A DNA stretch of 46,006 nucleotides, from the NCBI RefSeq assembly GCF_000158955.1, contig NZ_GG657757.1, positions 256,674 to 302,679 on the forward strand, given 5' to 3'. Of the stretch, positions 1-8,666 are shown piece by piece. A program made the translations under genes and the position numbers. The stretch is from Streptomyces viridochromogenes DSM 40736. Lineage in GTDB: Bacteria; Actinomycetota; Actinomycetes; Streptomycetales; Streptomycetaceae. Positions within the stretch are counted from its first letter, which is position 1; each line of letters opens with the position of its first letter. The notes below the pieces were generated by a model. The model was not told the origin of the DNA. It did no database searches and saw nothing but the letters and a program-made list of their open reading frames with translations.

Positions 1-1284
1 GCGCAGATCGCGGCGGTGGTGTGCGGGGCCTGGGTGGGACTGGCCCGGGAGGAGTCCCACCTCGTCGACGCGGTGACGGGCGGTCAGGCCCGGCTCCCCG
101 GCTATCAGCGGGTCCGGGTCCACAACCATCTGGCGGCGGGCACCGCCCTGGTGTCGCACGCCGTCGAGCCCGTCGCCATCATCGTCGCCGAACTCCTCGA
201 CAACGCGCTGCGGCACTCCGCACCCGACACCGACGTCGTGGTCAACCTCGAGGCCGTCCATCACGGTGTCTGTGTCACCGTGGACGACGCCGGGCTGGGC
301 ATGACGCAGGACGAACGGGCCCGTGCCCAGCGGATGGTGGGCGGTCGCGAACCGATCCTGCTCACCGAGCTCGGCGACCCGCCGCGCATGGGACTCGCCG
401 CCATCGGCCAGCTGACCCGGCAGTTCGACCTGAGCGTGGACCTGTCCTCCCCGTCCCCGTACGGCGGTGTGCGGGCGGTGCTGCGGGTCGACAGTCATCT
501 GCTGAGCCGGATCGACCCCGAGGAACTGCCTCCCGCGGCCAGCGCCCCGCGTTCGACCCGCAGGGCGGAGCGGAACGCCGAGGGCCAGTCGATTCCTTCC
601 CGGAGCGCCGAAAGCGCCGGGACACCCGCGTCCGGCGGGCCGGAGGCGGCCGCCGCCGCATCGTCCGGGGGGTCCGGGCAGGCGTCGGCCGACGCTCCCT
701 CCCAGGGACCCGAGCCGACGCAGGAGCCCGGGTCGGCCCCGGCCGACCCGTCCGACGAGCCGAAGCCGGCCGCCGGGTCCCGGCCGCCCGAGCCGCCGTC
801 CGCCGCCTCCGCCCACGGCTCGGAACCACCGTCCGCAGCCCCCACCCACGGCTCGGAACCGCCGTCCGCCACCGGCGCTCACGGCTCGGGGCAGTCTCGC
901 AGCACCGCCGGCCACGACCATGGCTACGGCTCCGACCGGGACGAGCAGGCCGAGCGCCCGGTCTCCGGCCACCACGGCCCCCGGGACAGCGGCGGCCTCC
1001 CCCAGCGGCGGCGCCGAAGCAGGGTCGCGCCCCCGTCGGACGCCTCCGCCCCGGCCACCGCGCCTGCACCGACGCCCGCACCGACGCCCACGTCGCAGCG
1101 CCGGCCGCGGCGCCCCGAGGAGTCCGCCGCCGCCCTCGGCGCCCTCCAGTCCGGCACCGCGGCCGCGCGCTACGCCGCCCGGCCGAACACCGGCGCCCTC
1201 CCGTCCGTACCTGATGGTGCCCCGGCCGCGACCACGGCCGACGAGGCATCCCGACGACACCGACCGACACCGGAACGACCATGA
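1..1284 (+). CDS. cvnA: Conservon sensor kinase-like protein CvnA, C-terminal part (5' truncated by window)
   Basis: The reading frame is open from the first base, so the N-terminal sensor and membrane part lies outside the window. What remains starts with a HATPase_c domain: an N-box (AELLDNALRHS, about residues 63-73 of the visible frame), a G1-type DDAGLGM box and a late GLAAIGQLTRQF segment. The last 250 or so residues are Pro/Ala/Ser-rich and probably disordered, and they contain three copies of an 11-residue repeat. In conservons this protein is a membrane histidine-kinase-like sensor that works with the CvnB, CvnC and CvnD proteins. The gene order that follows (roadblock, DUF742, small GTPase, P450) makes the identity nearly certain. 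The sensed signal is unknown. Confidence 0.9.
   Translation, partial: AQIAAVVCGAWVGLAREESHLVDAVTGGQARLPGYQRVRVHNHLAAGTALVSHAVEPVAIIVAELLDNALRHSAPDTDVVVNLEAVHHGVCVTVDDAGLGMTQDERARAQRMVGGREPILLTELGDPPRMGLAAIGQLTRQFDLSVDLSSPSPYGGVRAVLRVDSHLLSRIDPEELPPAASAPRSTRRAERNAEGQSIPSRSAESAGTPASGGPEAAAAASSGGSGQASADAPSQGPEPTQEPGSAPADPSDEPKPAAGSRPPEPPSAASAHGSEPPSAAPTHGSEPPSATGAHGSGQSRSTAGHDHGYGSDRDEQAERPVSGHHGPRDSGGLPQRRRRSRVAPPSDASAPATAPAPTPAPTPTSQRRPRRPEESAAALGALQSGTAAARYAARPNTGALPSVPDGAPAATTADEASRRHRPTPERP
790..888 (+). repeat. Three in-frame 33-bp repeats in the cvnA tail
   Basis: Three consecutive 33-bp units each encode EPPSA followed by six variable residues ending in HGS (EPPSAASAHGS, EPPSAAPTHGS, EPPSATGAHGS). 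They lie in the low-complexity C-terminal tail of the kinase-like protein and probably vary in copy number between strains. Confidence 0.75.
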
Positions 1285-1299
1285 AGGGGGAACGGCTCG

Positions 1300-1722
1300 A
1301 TGACCAGCCGCGCAGCGGGGGACACGGCATGGGTGCTCGAACCGGTCCTGGAGGTGCCGCACGTCGTGGCCGCCGTGCTGCTCACCCGGGACGGGCTCGT
1401 GACCGGCTACACCGACGCGCTGTCGCAGCCGTCGGCGGAGCGGGTCGCCGCCATCACCAGCACCGTGCAGGGCGCGTGCCGTACCGCGGCGGCGGCGTTC
1501 GCGGACTCCGATCGGGCCGAGATACGGCAGGTCGTCATCGAGTCGGACCACGGTTACGTGCTGATCGTGCCGACCGACCACGGCACCTGCGTGGCCGCGT
1601 ACGGCGACCCCGAGGTGCGCCTCGACCTGCTGGCCCACCGTGTGCACTCGCAGGTCGCGCGGCTGGGGGAGAAGGCGATGGCCGCCGGACCCCGAGGTGC
1701 CGACGGCGACACGGCGGCATGA
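1300..1722 (+). CDS. cvnB: Conservon roadblock/LC7 protein CvnB
   Basis: This 140-residue protein has the compact roadblock/LC7 fold. A strand-rich start with an LTRDG turn (about residues 28-32) is followed by a long helix and a second sheet ending near YGDPEVR. In conservons CvnB binds the other components and is thought to act on the CvnD GTPase, as roadblock proteins do with small G proteins. The ATG lies 15 bp after the cvnA stop and is preceded by a GGGGGAA ribosome-binding site. Its stop codon overlaps the next start in an ATGA arrangement, so the two are translationally coupled. The assignment rests on size, fold-like pattern and gene order. Confidence 0.9.
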   Translation: MTSRAAGDTAWVLEPVLEVPHVVAAVLLTRDGLVTGYTDALSQPSAERVAAITSTVQGACRTAAAAFADSDRAEIRQVVIESDHGYVLIVPTDHGTCVAAYGDPEVRLDLLAHRVHSQVARLGEKAMAAGPRGADGDTAA

Positions 1723-2081
1723 CCCCCCGCCGGGGAGGCCGTCCCCTGGTTCCCGCGTATCTGTCGACCGGCGGAGTGGCCCGGCCCAGCCGCACCCATC
1801 TGGAGCGGCTGTCGGTCCTCACCGGCAGCGGCGAGCCCGCCCCCGCCGGTCTCACCGCCGCGCAGGCGGCCCTGCTGGAGGAGCTGGAGTACGGGGCGCT
1901 GACGGTGGTGGAGGCCGCGGCCCTGCTGCGGCTGCCCGTCTCCGCCGTGCTGGTGCTGGCCGCCGACCTCATCGACCACGACCTCGTGCTGGCCCGTGCG
2001 CCGATCCCGCCCGCCCGACGCTTCGACCCCGACCTGCTGAAGAGAGTGGCCGATGGTCTCCGCGACCTCAAGCACCGTTGA
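1719..2081 (+). CDS. cvnC: Conservon DUF742 protein CvnC
   Basis: This 120-residue DUF742 protein starts at the ATG inside the ATGA overlap with cvnB; that start excludes a long upstream frame which is only a shadow of cvnB. It has the DUF742 layout: a basic N-terminus with VPAYLSTGG, then a winged-helix-like segment (LEYGALTVVEAAALLRLPVS, about residues 60-79) and a conserved end DPDLLKRVADGLRDL. DUF742 proteins are found almost only in actinobacterial conservons and are presumed adaptor proteins with a helix-turn-helix-like fold. The 3' end overlaps cvnD by 29 bp. Confidence 0.9.
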   Translation: MTPRRGGRPLVPAYLSTGGVARPSRTHLERLSVLTGSGEPAPAGLTAAQAALLEELEYGALTVVEAAALLRLPVSAVLVLAADLIDHDLVLARAPIPPARRFDPDLLKRVADGLRDLKHR

Positions 2082-2679
2082 CACCGCCGCCGGCGGTGAC
2101 GGCATCCATCTCCCGGACACCGCCCGCGACTTGGTGAAGATCCTGGTCACGGGGCCCTTCGGGGTGGGCAAGACCACCCTCATCGGCTCCGTTTCCGAGA
2201 TCCGTCCCCTGCACACGGAGGAGCAACTCACCGAGGCGTCCGCGCAGGTGGACGATCTCGCCGGGGTTCGGGACAAGTCGACCACCACGGTCGCCATCGA
2301 CTTCGGCCGGATCAGTCTGGCGGGCGGCATCGTGCTGTACCTGTTCGGCACGCCCGGCCAGGAGCGGTTCCGGCCGCTGTGGGACGACATCGCCTACGGG
2401 GCGCTGGGCGCGCTCGTCCTGGTCGACGCCCGCCGGATCGACGCCTCGTTCGACGTGCTCGGGCTGGTCGAGGAGACCGGGCTGCCGTACGCGGTCGCCT
2501 TCAACACCTTCCCGGACGCGCCCCGCCACCACACGCCCGAGCAGCTGCGCGCCGCCCTGGACCTGGAGCCGACGACACCGATGGTGACCTGCGACGCGCG
2601 GGAGCCGAACTCCTCGATCGACGCCCTGCTCGCCCTGGTCCAGCACCTGATCGACCATCGACCCGCGGAGCACCGGTGA
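2053..2679 (+). CDS. cvnD: Conservon Ras-like GTPase CvnD
   Basis: This 208-residue small GTP-binding protein has a P-loop GPFGVGKTTLIG (about residues 34-45) and a G3 box in FGTPGQERFRPLW (about 98-110). The G4 position normally NKxD reads NTFP and is degenerate, so guanine specificity relies on other residues; the G5-like CDARE is present. CvnD proteins bind and hydrolyse GTP and form a membrane-proximal complex with CvnA, CvnB and CvnC. The start lies inside the end of cvnC, and the stop overlaps the P450 start (GTGA), so all are co-translated. Confidence 0.93.
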   Translation: MVSATSSTVDTAAGGDGIHLPDTARDLVKILVTGPFGVGKTTLIGSVSEIRPLHTEEQLTEASAQVDDLAGVRDKSTTTVAIDFGRISLAGGIVLYLFGTPGQERFRPLWDDIAYGALGALVLVDARRIDASFDVLGLVEETGLPYAVAFNTFPDAPRHHTPEQLRAALDLEPTTPMVTCDAREPNSSIDALLALVQHLIDHRPAEHR

Positions 2680-3914
2680 CCCACCCGTCCCCTGCCGAGC
2701 AGGCCTTCTCCCTCGCGGCGCCCGTCCGCCTGTGGGAGGACGGCTTCGCCCGCGATCCCCACCCCTACTACGCCGCCCTGCGCGCCCAGGGCCCGGTCGG
2801 CTGGGCGGAACTCGCCCCCGGGGTACCGGCGTACGTCGTCACGGACCGGCGGGCGGCGCTCGACCTGCTGCACGACACGGAGACGTTCTCGCACGACCCC
2901 CGGCCGTGGGAGGCGACCGTCCCCGACGACTCCCCCGTGCTCGGCATGATGCGCTGGCGGCCCAACACCCTGTTCGCCGACGGCGCCGCCCACATCCGCT
3001 ACCGCACCGCGCTGCTCGACGCCTTCGACCTGGTGGAGCCGCACGACCTGCGGGCAGGGGTGCACCGGGCCGTGCACCTGCTGGTGGGCCGGTTCGGGCC
3101 GCGTGGGGAGGCCGACCTGGTCGGCGAGTTCACCAGGCCGCTGATGGCGCTGGTGTTCAACAGCCTGTTCGGGCTGCCGGAGAGCGCCAGCGACCGGCTC
3201 GACGCGGCGCTCGGCAAACTGATCGAGGGCGGTGCGCAGGCGGCGCAGGGCGAGGCCGAGTACGCCGGGTACGTGCTGGAGCTGATCGCGGCCAAGTCCG
3301 AGCGGCGCGGCAACGACCTGCCGAGCTGGCTGCTGGACCATCCGGCCGGGCTGACCCCCGAGGAGGTCACCTGGCAGGTGTTCCTCACGCTCGGCGCGGG
3401 ACATGAGCCGACGGCCAACCTGGTGTCCAACGCGCTGTCCCGGATCCTCGGCAACCCGGCCTACTACTCGACGCTCACCAGCGGCGCCCGTCCGGTGACG
3501 GACGCGGTGCTGGAGGTGCTGCACCACGAGACGCCGCTCGCCAACTACGGCATCCACTACGCCCGCACGCCCGTCACCTTCCACGGCGCGTGGATCAGGG
3601 CCGCGGTGCCGGTGGTGATCTCGTACGGGGCGCTGGCGCAGGCGGCCGAGCAGGAGCGCGGCGGGGACCGCCACCCGGGGGACGCCTCGCATCTGTCCTG
3701 GTCGGCCGGCCCGCACGCCTGTCCGGTCAAGCAGCACACGCTGCTCATCGCCACCGAGGCGATCGAGCGGCTCACACAGTGGCTGCCCGACCTCGAACCC
3801 GTGCTGCCCCGTGAGCGCCTCACCTGGCGGCCCGGCCCGTTCCACCGCTCGCTGACCGCGCTGCCCGTCCGCTTCAGCCCCCGCTCCCCCGACCAGCCAG
3901 GAGGACGACCGTGA
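2676..3914 (+). CDS. cvnE: Cytochrome P450 of the CYP157 type (conservon CvnE), lacking the ExxR motif
   Basis: This 412-residue P450 starts at a GTG overlapping the cvnD stop. The heme-ligand cysteine is at residue 349 in [11 protein letters not shown], where the usual C-x-G after the cysteine is C-P-V. In the I-helix the AGxET element reads AGHEPT, with proline in place of the threonine. The K-helix ExxR motif reads E280-V-L-H283. Lack of ExxR is a known trait of the Streptomyces CYP157 family, whose members sit in conservons next to a CYP154. No dedicated ferredoxin or reductase gene is adjacent. The substrate and catalytic competence are unknown. The stop overlaps the next P450 start in GTGA. 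Confidence 0.88.
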   Translation: MTHPSPAEQAFSLAAPVRLWEDGFARDPHPYYAALRAQGPVGWAELAPGVPAYVVTDRRAALDLLHDTETFSHDPRPWEATVPDDSPVLGMMRWRPNTLFADGAAHIRYRTALLDAFDLVEPHDLRAGVHRAVHLLVGRFGPRGEADLVGEFTRPLMALVFNSLFGLPESASDRLDAALGKLIEGGAQAAQGEAEYAGYVLELIAAKSERRGNDLPSWLLDHPAGLTPEEVTWQVFLTLGAGHEPTANLVSNALSRILGNPAYYSTLTSGARPVTDAVLEVLHHETPLANYGIHYARTPVTFHGAWIRAAVPVVISYGALAQAAEQERGGDRHPGDASHLSWSAGPHACPVKQHTLLIATEAIERLTQWLPDLEPVLPRERLTWRPGPFHRSLTALPVRFSPRSPDQPGGRP

Positions 3915-5137
3915 CCGTGACCGACCGCATCGCTCTGGACCCCTTCGGCGCCGACATCGCCGCCGAGAGCGCCCGGCTGCGCGCCCTCGGCCCGATCGTG
4001 CCCGTGGAGCTGCCGGGCGGCATCCCCGCCTGGGCGCCCACGCGGTACGACACGCTGAAGGAGCTCATCCTCGATCCGCGGGTGAGCAAGGATCCCCGGC
4101 TGCACTGGCGGCTGTGGCCCGAGGTCGGTGAGCATCCGTCCTGGGGCTGGATCCTGGGCTGGGTGGGCGTGGTCAACATGCTCTCCGCCTACGGCGCGGA
4201 CCACACGCGACTGCGCAAACTGGTGGCGCCGAGCTTCACGCACCGGCGCACCGAGGTGATGCGGCCCCGGGTGGAGGCGATCACGGCGGAGCTGCTGGAC
4301 GCACTCGACGGAACCGACGACGAGGTCGTGGACGTCAAGGAGGCGTTCGCCCATCCGCTGCCGATGCGGATGATCTGCGAACTGTTCGGGGTCCCGGACG
4401 AGTTACGCAAGGACACCGGCCGGATGATCGCGGCCATCATGGACACCACCGACCCGAGCCCGGAGCACGCGGCCTCCGTCCAGCGGCAGATCGGCACGGT
4501 GCTGCCCGCGCTGGTCGCCCACAAGGCCGCGCACCCCGGTGACGACATGACCACCGAGCTGATCCGGGTCCGCGACGAGGACGGCGACCGGCTCAGTGAC
4601 GAGGAGCTGCTGCACACGCTGCTGCTGGTGATCGGGGCCGGCTACGAGACCACGGTCAACCTCATCGGCAACGCGGTGGTCGCCCTGCTCCGCCGGCCCG
4701 AGCAACTGGCGGCCGTCCGGTCCGGGGAGATCGGCTGGGACGCCGTCGTCGACGAGACGCTGCGCGCACACCCGTCGATCGCGTCGCTGCCGCTGCGGTT
4801 CGCCGTCAGCGACCTGACCGTCGGCGACGTCACCGTCCCCGCCGGTGACGCCATCATCACGACGTACGCCGCCGCGGGGCTCGACCCCGAGCACTACGGT
4901 CCGGAGGCCGACGTCTTCGACGCCACGCGGGGCTCCGACGACCATCTGGCGTTCGGAATCGGCGTCCACCGGTGCATCGGCGCGCCGCTGGCCCGCCTGG
5001 AGGCGCTGACCGCGTTGCCCGCGCTGTTCGACCGGTTCCCCGGCCTGAGCCTGGCCGTCGGTGAGGAGGGCCTGCGACAGGTGCCGTCCTTCGTCGCCTA
5101 CGGCTGGCAGGAGATACCGGTGCGGCTGCGCGACTGA
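3911..5137 (+). CDS. Cytochrome P450 of the CYP154 type, with a TTA codon
   Basis: This 408-residue P450 starts at a GTG overlapping the stop of the previous P450. All core motifs are intact: AGYETT in the I-helix, E-T-L-R in the K-helix and [10 protein letters not shown] with heme cysteine 355. CYP154 enzymes are soluble class I monooxygenases that hydroxylate or cyclise diverse substrates, including steroids and macrolides. Codon 165 (4403-4405) is TTA, the rare leucine codon read by the bldA tRNA, so translation may be delayed until late growth. Pairing with CYP157 at the end of a conservon is a recurring Streptomyces arrangement. The natural substrate cannot be told from sequence. Confidence 0.92.
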   Translation: MTVTDRIALDPFGADIAAESARLRALGPIVPVELPGGIPAWAPTRYDTLKELILDPRVSKDPRLHWRLWPEVGEHPSWGWILGWVGVVNMLSAYGADHTRLRKLVAPSFTHRRTEVMRPRVEAITAELLDALDGTDDEVVDVKEAFAHPLPMRMICELFGVPDELRKDTGRMIAAIMDTTDPSPEHAASVQRQIGTVLPALVAHKAAHPGDDMTTELIRVRDEDGDRLSDEELLHTLLLVIGAGYETTVNLIGNAVVALLRRPEQLAAVRSGEIGWDAVVDETLRAHPSIASLPLRFAVSDLTVGDVTVPAGDAIITTYAAAGLDPEHYGPEADVFDATRGSDDHLAFGIGVHRCIGAPLARLEALTALPALFDRFPGLSLAVGEEGLRQVPSFVAYGWQEIPVRLRD

Positions 5138-5144
5138 GGCTGTC

Positions 5145-5201
5145 GCCGGGTCCCGGCACCGAAGCAGTGCGCGGGAGCGCGACCGGTCCCCCGTTCCGGT
5201 C
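5145..5201 (+). terminator. Possible bidirectional terminator after the conservon
   Basis: The 228-bp gap between two convergent genes has two small inverted repeats: GCCGG/CCGGC at 5145-5157 with a 3-nt loop, and GACCGG/CCGGTC at 5181-5201 with a 9-nt loop. There is no T-tract, which is common in Streptomyces. I see no gene in this gap. Confidence 0.35.
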
Positions 5202-5365
5202 GAGCCCCCGCGGTTCCTCGAACCTACGTCCAGGGCCGAGGCGTTGTGAATCGTGCCGATGCCCGTTGCGGGCTCAACAAGGCTCACCTGTGCACAGCTG
5301 AGTCCGGATGGCCCGGTTTCGTCCCGCCGGGACCTGGCCAACCGGTTGTCCCGGAGCAGGACGGT

Positions 5366-6856
5366 TCACCCGGAGCGCTGGAGAACGGGCAGGTCGAGGT
5401 CGCCCACCAGGAGGTGGGCCAGCACGACCTCGTACAGGTCGGTGCCCGCGGCGAGCAGCTGGCGTTCCAGGACGGGTTCGGCGCTGCGGACGTGTTCGCG
5501 CACGGTCTGCGCGTGCACGCCCAGGGCCTGTGCGGCGCGTTCGGCGTTGCCGCCGGCGGCGATCCAGGTGCGCAGTGTCCGCCGCGGGTTCCTGGCGTCC
5601 GCGTCCAGCCGGCCCAGCAGGTTCTGCGCCCAGGTGCGCGCGGGCCCGGACAGCAGGTCGGAGAGCCGGGGCCCGCGCGGTCCGGTGGTGCGGGCGCACG
5701 GGGTGTCGGGCAGGCCGATCTGGGTGTTGAGCGCCAGGTGGACGACGGCCCGGACGGTGAGGTCGGCGAAGTCGGTGCCGAGCAGGGCCTCGACGCGTTC
5801 CATGCGGGCGCGGACGGTGTTGCGGCTGACGCCGAGGACCTTGGCCGCATTGACGGCGGTGAACTCCAGACCGAGCCGGGTGGTGGCGAGGAGCTCGGCG
5901 CGGGTGTGGTGCGGCAGGGCGTCGAGCGGGTGCAGCACACGGGCCGTCCAGGCGCGCAGGGTCTCCGGGTCCATGAGGCGTTCGGGGTGGGTGCGTTCGG
6001 CGTAGACGGCGGTCTTGTCGGGCCGGAAGTGCGCGACGGCGAGGGCGCTGACGGCCTGTCCGTAGGCGGTCGCGGTCCGGGCGAGGCTCTGGCGGACGCT
6101 GCCGCCGAGAAAGGTGTCCGTGTGCCGTCCGACCAGCGAGCGCAGGGCGTCGCCGGTGGTGTCGCGGGGGCTGACGACGATCACATGGCCGTCCATGGCC
6201 GGGCAGCGCACGACCAGGGCGTCCTCCCTGATGCTGTCCAGGCATTCCTCGGCGATGCGGTCGCGGACGGCGGAGTCGGACTCGACCACGTACACGCACG
6301 CCGTGTCCGCGTCGAGCAGGCCGGGCCAGAGTCCGGCGGCGACGCGGCGGGCGGCGACGGTGTCCTCGACCATCAGCAGTTGCAGGATCGCCAGGCGCAG
6401 GTCGGAGGTGGCCCGCTGGAGCCGGAGCCCGGCGGCGGTCGACTCGCGCGCGGTCAGCAGCAGCTCGATGACCGGGGCGGTCTGGGTGACGATGTCGGAG
6501 GCCCGGCGGTCGAAGGGGACCCTGCGGGAGACGGCCAGGACGCACGCGTGGGAGGGGTGTTCCACCCGGACCAGACGCAGGTGGCGCTCGTGGCCCTCCC
6601 AGGCGGCGGAGGCGATCCGGCCGCTGGTGATGTCCGTGACGAGGCCCTCGTCCAGGGGGATCCGGGTTCCGGCGACGAGGTTCCCGGCAGCGTCCTGCAG
6701 GGCCACGGATCCCCGCACGGCTCCGGAGAGCCAGCTGACGACCCTGCGGACGTCGCGCGCGGCGGGGCGCAGGTGCTCGAGCAGTTCCTCGGCCCACGCC
6801 GCGCCCGCCTCGCCCGGCGCCTCCTGCTGCCGGTTCCCGCCCTCTCGGCCAGCCAC
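5366..6856 (-). CDS. PucR/CdaR-type transcriptional regulator
   Basis: This 496-residue protein has a long sensor-like N-terminal region and a C-terminal PucR-type helix-turn-helix near residues 308-350 (VNAAKVLGVSRNTVRARMERVE). A second helix-turn-helix-like stretch follows near residues 437-465 (NAERAAQALGVHAQTVREHV). Two DNA-binding-like segments in one chain are typical of a Streptomyces group of PucR-like regulators. The start is a GTG with GGAAGG upstream. It faces the conservon tail to tail and diverges from the Sua5-like gene with about 165 bp between. The ligand and target genes are not evident. Confidence 0.85.
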   Translation of the reverse strand: MAGREGGNRQQEAPGEAGAAWAEELLEHLRPAARDVRRVVSWLSGAVRGSVALQDAAGNLVAGTRIPLDEGLVTDITSGRIASAAWEGHERHLRLVRVEHPSHACVLAVSRRVPFDRRASDIVTQTAPVIELLLTARESTAAGLRLQRATSDLRLAILQLLMVEDTVAARRVAAGLWPGLLDADTACVYVVESDSAVRDRIAEECLDSIREDALVVRCPAMDGHVIVVSPRDTTGDALRSLVGRHTDTFLGGSVRQSLARTATAYGQAVSALAVAHFRPDKTAVYAERTHPERLMDPETLRAWTARVLHPLDALPHHTRAELLATTRLGLEFTAVNAAKVLGVSRNTVRARMERVEALLGTDFADLTVRAVVHLALNTQIGLPDTPCARTTGPRGPRLSDLLSGPARTWAQNLLGRLDADARNPRRTLRTWIAAGGNAERAAQALGVHAQTVREHVRSAEPVLERQLLAAGTDLYEVVLAHLLVGDLDLPVLQRSG

Positions 6857-7009
6857 GTCGGCCTTCCCCTCGCTTCCCGCGCCGCCCGCGGCGCACCGGT
6901 CGGGGACGTTACCTCACACCTCCCGGGCTCTCATCCGGGGCTGACGCCCATCACGCCCGGTCACAGGCCTGACACACCGCCCCTGCGCCACCGCACCGGC
7001 GGGTCGGCA

Positions 7010-7015
7010 TAAGCT
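7010..7015 (+). promoter_or_regulatory. Leaderless-type -10 element before the Sua5/YrdC gene
   Basis: TAAGCT fits TANNNT and ends exactly 6 nt before the ATG. No Shine-Dalgarno sequence is present, so transcription probably starts at the start codon. Confidence 0.5.
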
Positions 7016-7021
7016 CGACGG

Positions 7022-7642
7022 ATGGCGAAGTACTACGACGTGCACCCCGACAACCCCCAGCCGCGCACCATCGGCCAGATCGCCGACAGCATTCGCGCGG
7101 ATGCTCTTGTCGCCTACCCCACGGACTCCTGCTACGCACTGGGCTGCCGGCTCGGCAGCCGTGACGGCATCGAGCGGATCCGCACGATCCGCAAGCTGGA
7201 CGACCGGCACCACTTCACCCTCGTGTGCCAGGACTTCGCGCAGCTCGGCCAGTTCGTGCGGATCGACAACGACGTGTTCCGCGCGATCAAGGCGTCGACC
7301 CCCGGCAGCTACACGTTCATCCTGCCCGCGACGAGGGAGGTGCCGCGCATGCTCCAGCACCCCAAGAAGAAGACGGTCGGTGTGCGCATCCCCGACCACG
7401 TCGTCACCCAGGCCCTGCTCACCGAGCTCGGTGAGCCGCTGCTGTCCAGCACCCTGCTGCTGCCCGGCGAGGAGGAGCCGATGACGCAGGGCTGGGAGAT
7501 CAAGGACGAGCTCGACCACGTCCTGGACGGGGTGGTCGACTCCGGCGAATGCGGCACCGAACCGACGACCGTCATCGACTTCTCCGGCGGGGAGGCGGAG
7601 ATCGTGCGGCGCGGCGCGGGAGACACGTCGCGGTTCGAGTAA
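7022..7642 (+). CDS. Sua5/YciO/YrdC family protein, L-threonylcarbamoyladenylate synthase-like
   Basis: This 206-residue protein has the YrdC fold signature YPTDSCYALGC (residues 32-42, where family members have YPTDTxYGLG), followed by the KLDDRHHFTL segment. Family enzymes make threonylcarbamoyl-AMP from threonine, bicarbonate and ATP for the t6A modification of tRNA. At about 200 residues it is the short YrdC/YciO type, without the Sua5 C-terminal domain. Streptomyces usually have the essential copy near prfA, so this one may be a paralogue of YciO type whose substrate is unproven. The start ATG has no Shine-Dalgarno but a TANNNT element 6 nt upstream. Confidence 0.85.
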   Translation: MAKYYDVHPDNPQPRTIGQIADSIRADALVAYPTDSCYALGCRLGSRDGIERIRTIRKLDDRHHFTLVCQDFAQLGQFVRIDNDVFRAIKASTPGSYTFILPATREVPRMLQHPKKKTVGVRIPDHVVTQALLTELGEPLLSSTLLLPGEEEPMTQGWEIKDELDHVLDGVVDSGECGTEPTTVIDFSGGEAEIVRRGAGDTSRFE

Positions 7643-7789
7643 AGGACGCGCCAAGGGGCGTTCACGGGGGCCCCGGGTCCCGGGGGGCGGGCGAAACCCC
7701 CTGGGAAAGCGCGTGCCACGATGACCGTGATCCGCCCGGTCACGCGGACGGGTTCCCGCCCCACACCCCCGCAGAGAGGCAGCCCAGCC

Positions 7790-8545
7790 ATGACCGCCGT
7801 ACAGGGAACCGCTGTCGACATCCCCACCGAGGACGGCACCGCCGACGCCTATCTGGTGCATCCGGCCGACGGGGCCGCCCACCCGGCGGTCCTGCTCTTC
7901 ATGGACGCCTTCGGCCTGCGTCCGCAACTGCGGTCCATGGCGGACCGGCTGGCGGGTGAGGGCTACACGGTGCTGGTGCCGAACGTGTTCTACCGGCACG
8001 GCCGGGCCCCGCTGTTCGATCTGCCCGACTTCATCGACCCGGGGGCGCGTCCGGAGATATTCGAGCGCATCGGGCCGGTCATCCAGTCCCTGACGAACGA
8101 GCGGGCGATGCGGGACGCCGGGGCCTATCTGGGCTGGCTGGCCCGGTCGCCCGCCGCGGCCGACGGGCCGGTCGCGCTGACCGGCTACTGCATGGGCGCC
8201 CGGCTGGTGCTGCTCACCGCCGGGACCTACCCCGAGCGGGTCGCGGCCGCGGCCGGCTTCCACGGCGGGCGACTGGCGACGGACACACCGGACAGCCCGC
8301 ACCTGGTCGCCGGCACCATCACCGCCGAGCTCTACTTCGGCCACGCCGACCAGGACCACTCGCTGCCGCCGGAGCAGATCGAGCGTCTGGAGGAGGCCCT
8401 GACCTCGGCGGGCGTCCGCCACCGGTGCGAGGTGTACGCGGGCGCGCCGCACGGGTACACGCAGGCCGACACGGCGGCGTACCACGAGGAGGGCGCCGAG
8501 CGGCACTGGTCGGCGCTGCTCGACCTGCTGAAGCGCACGTTCTGA
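7790..8545 (+). CDS. Dienelactone hydrolase family protein
   Basis: This 251-residue alpha/beta hydrolase has the dienelactone hydrolase nucleophile motif G-Y-C134-M-G and a likely acid Asp187 in YFGHADQDH. The base is His221 in GAPHGYTQ. Cysteine as nucleophile is characteristic of the family, which cleaves dienelactones in chloroaromatic breakdown. Many actinobacterial relatives act on unknown esters or lactones. The start chosen is the ATG after GAGAGGCAG. It stands alone, 145 bp after the Sua5-like gene and about 120 bp before the MHYT gene, so no pathway is suggested by neighbours. Confidence 0.88.
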   Translation: MTAVQGTAVDIPTEDGTADAYLVHPADGAAHPAVLLFMDAFGLRPQLRSMADRLAGEGYTVLVPNVFYRHGRAPLFDLPDFIDPGARPEIFERIGPVIQSLTNERAMRDAGAYLGWLARSPAAADGPVALTGYCMGARLVLLTAGTYPERVAAAAGFHGGRLATDTPDSPHLVAGTITAELYFGHADQDHSLPPEQIERLEEALTSAGVRHRCEVYAGAPHGYTQADTAAYHEEGAERHWSALLDLLKRTF

Positions 8546-8597
8546 CCCATATCGGCTCCGGGTGAACGGGAGTTGTCGACCTACCGACGGTAAGGGC

Positions 8598-8627
8598 TTG
8601 CTCTCCCCGGATCCCTGCGCGTAGACC
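8598..8627 (+). promoter_or_regulatory. Candidate vegetative promoter of the MHYT gene
   Basis: TTGCTC at 8598-8603 and TAGACC at 8622-8627 are 18 bp apart and lie about 40 bp upstream of the MHYT gene start. Both hexamers are only partial matches. A small TACC/GGTA inverted repeat lies just upstream at 8582-8592. Confidence 0.3.
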
Positions 8628-8666
8628 TTGCTGAACACCAGCCATGACTCTGGGGGGAGTTGGCTC

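Noticed and set aside
790..888. cvnA tail repeats as a mobile or regulatory repeat
   Set aside because: They are in frame within a low-complexity protein tail, which explains them fully.
2676..5137. P450 pair considered as part of a secondary-metabolite cluster
   Set aside because: No PKS, NRPS, terpene or tailoring genes are nearby; the pair belongs to the conservon, as in other Streptomyces.
5246..7012. 588-codon open frame on the plus strand opposite the PucR-type regulator
   Set aside because: It is the GC-skew shadow of the minus-strand gene: Gly/Val/Asp/Gln-rich with no recognisable domain, while the opposite strand has clear helix-turn-helix motifs.
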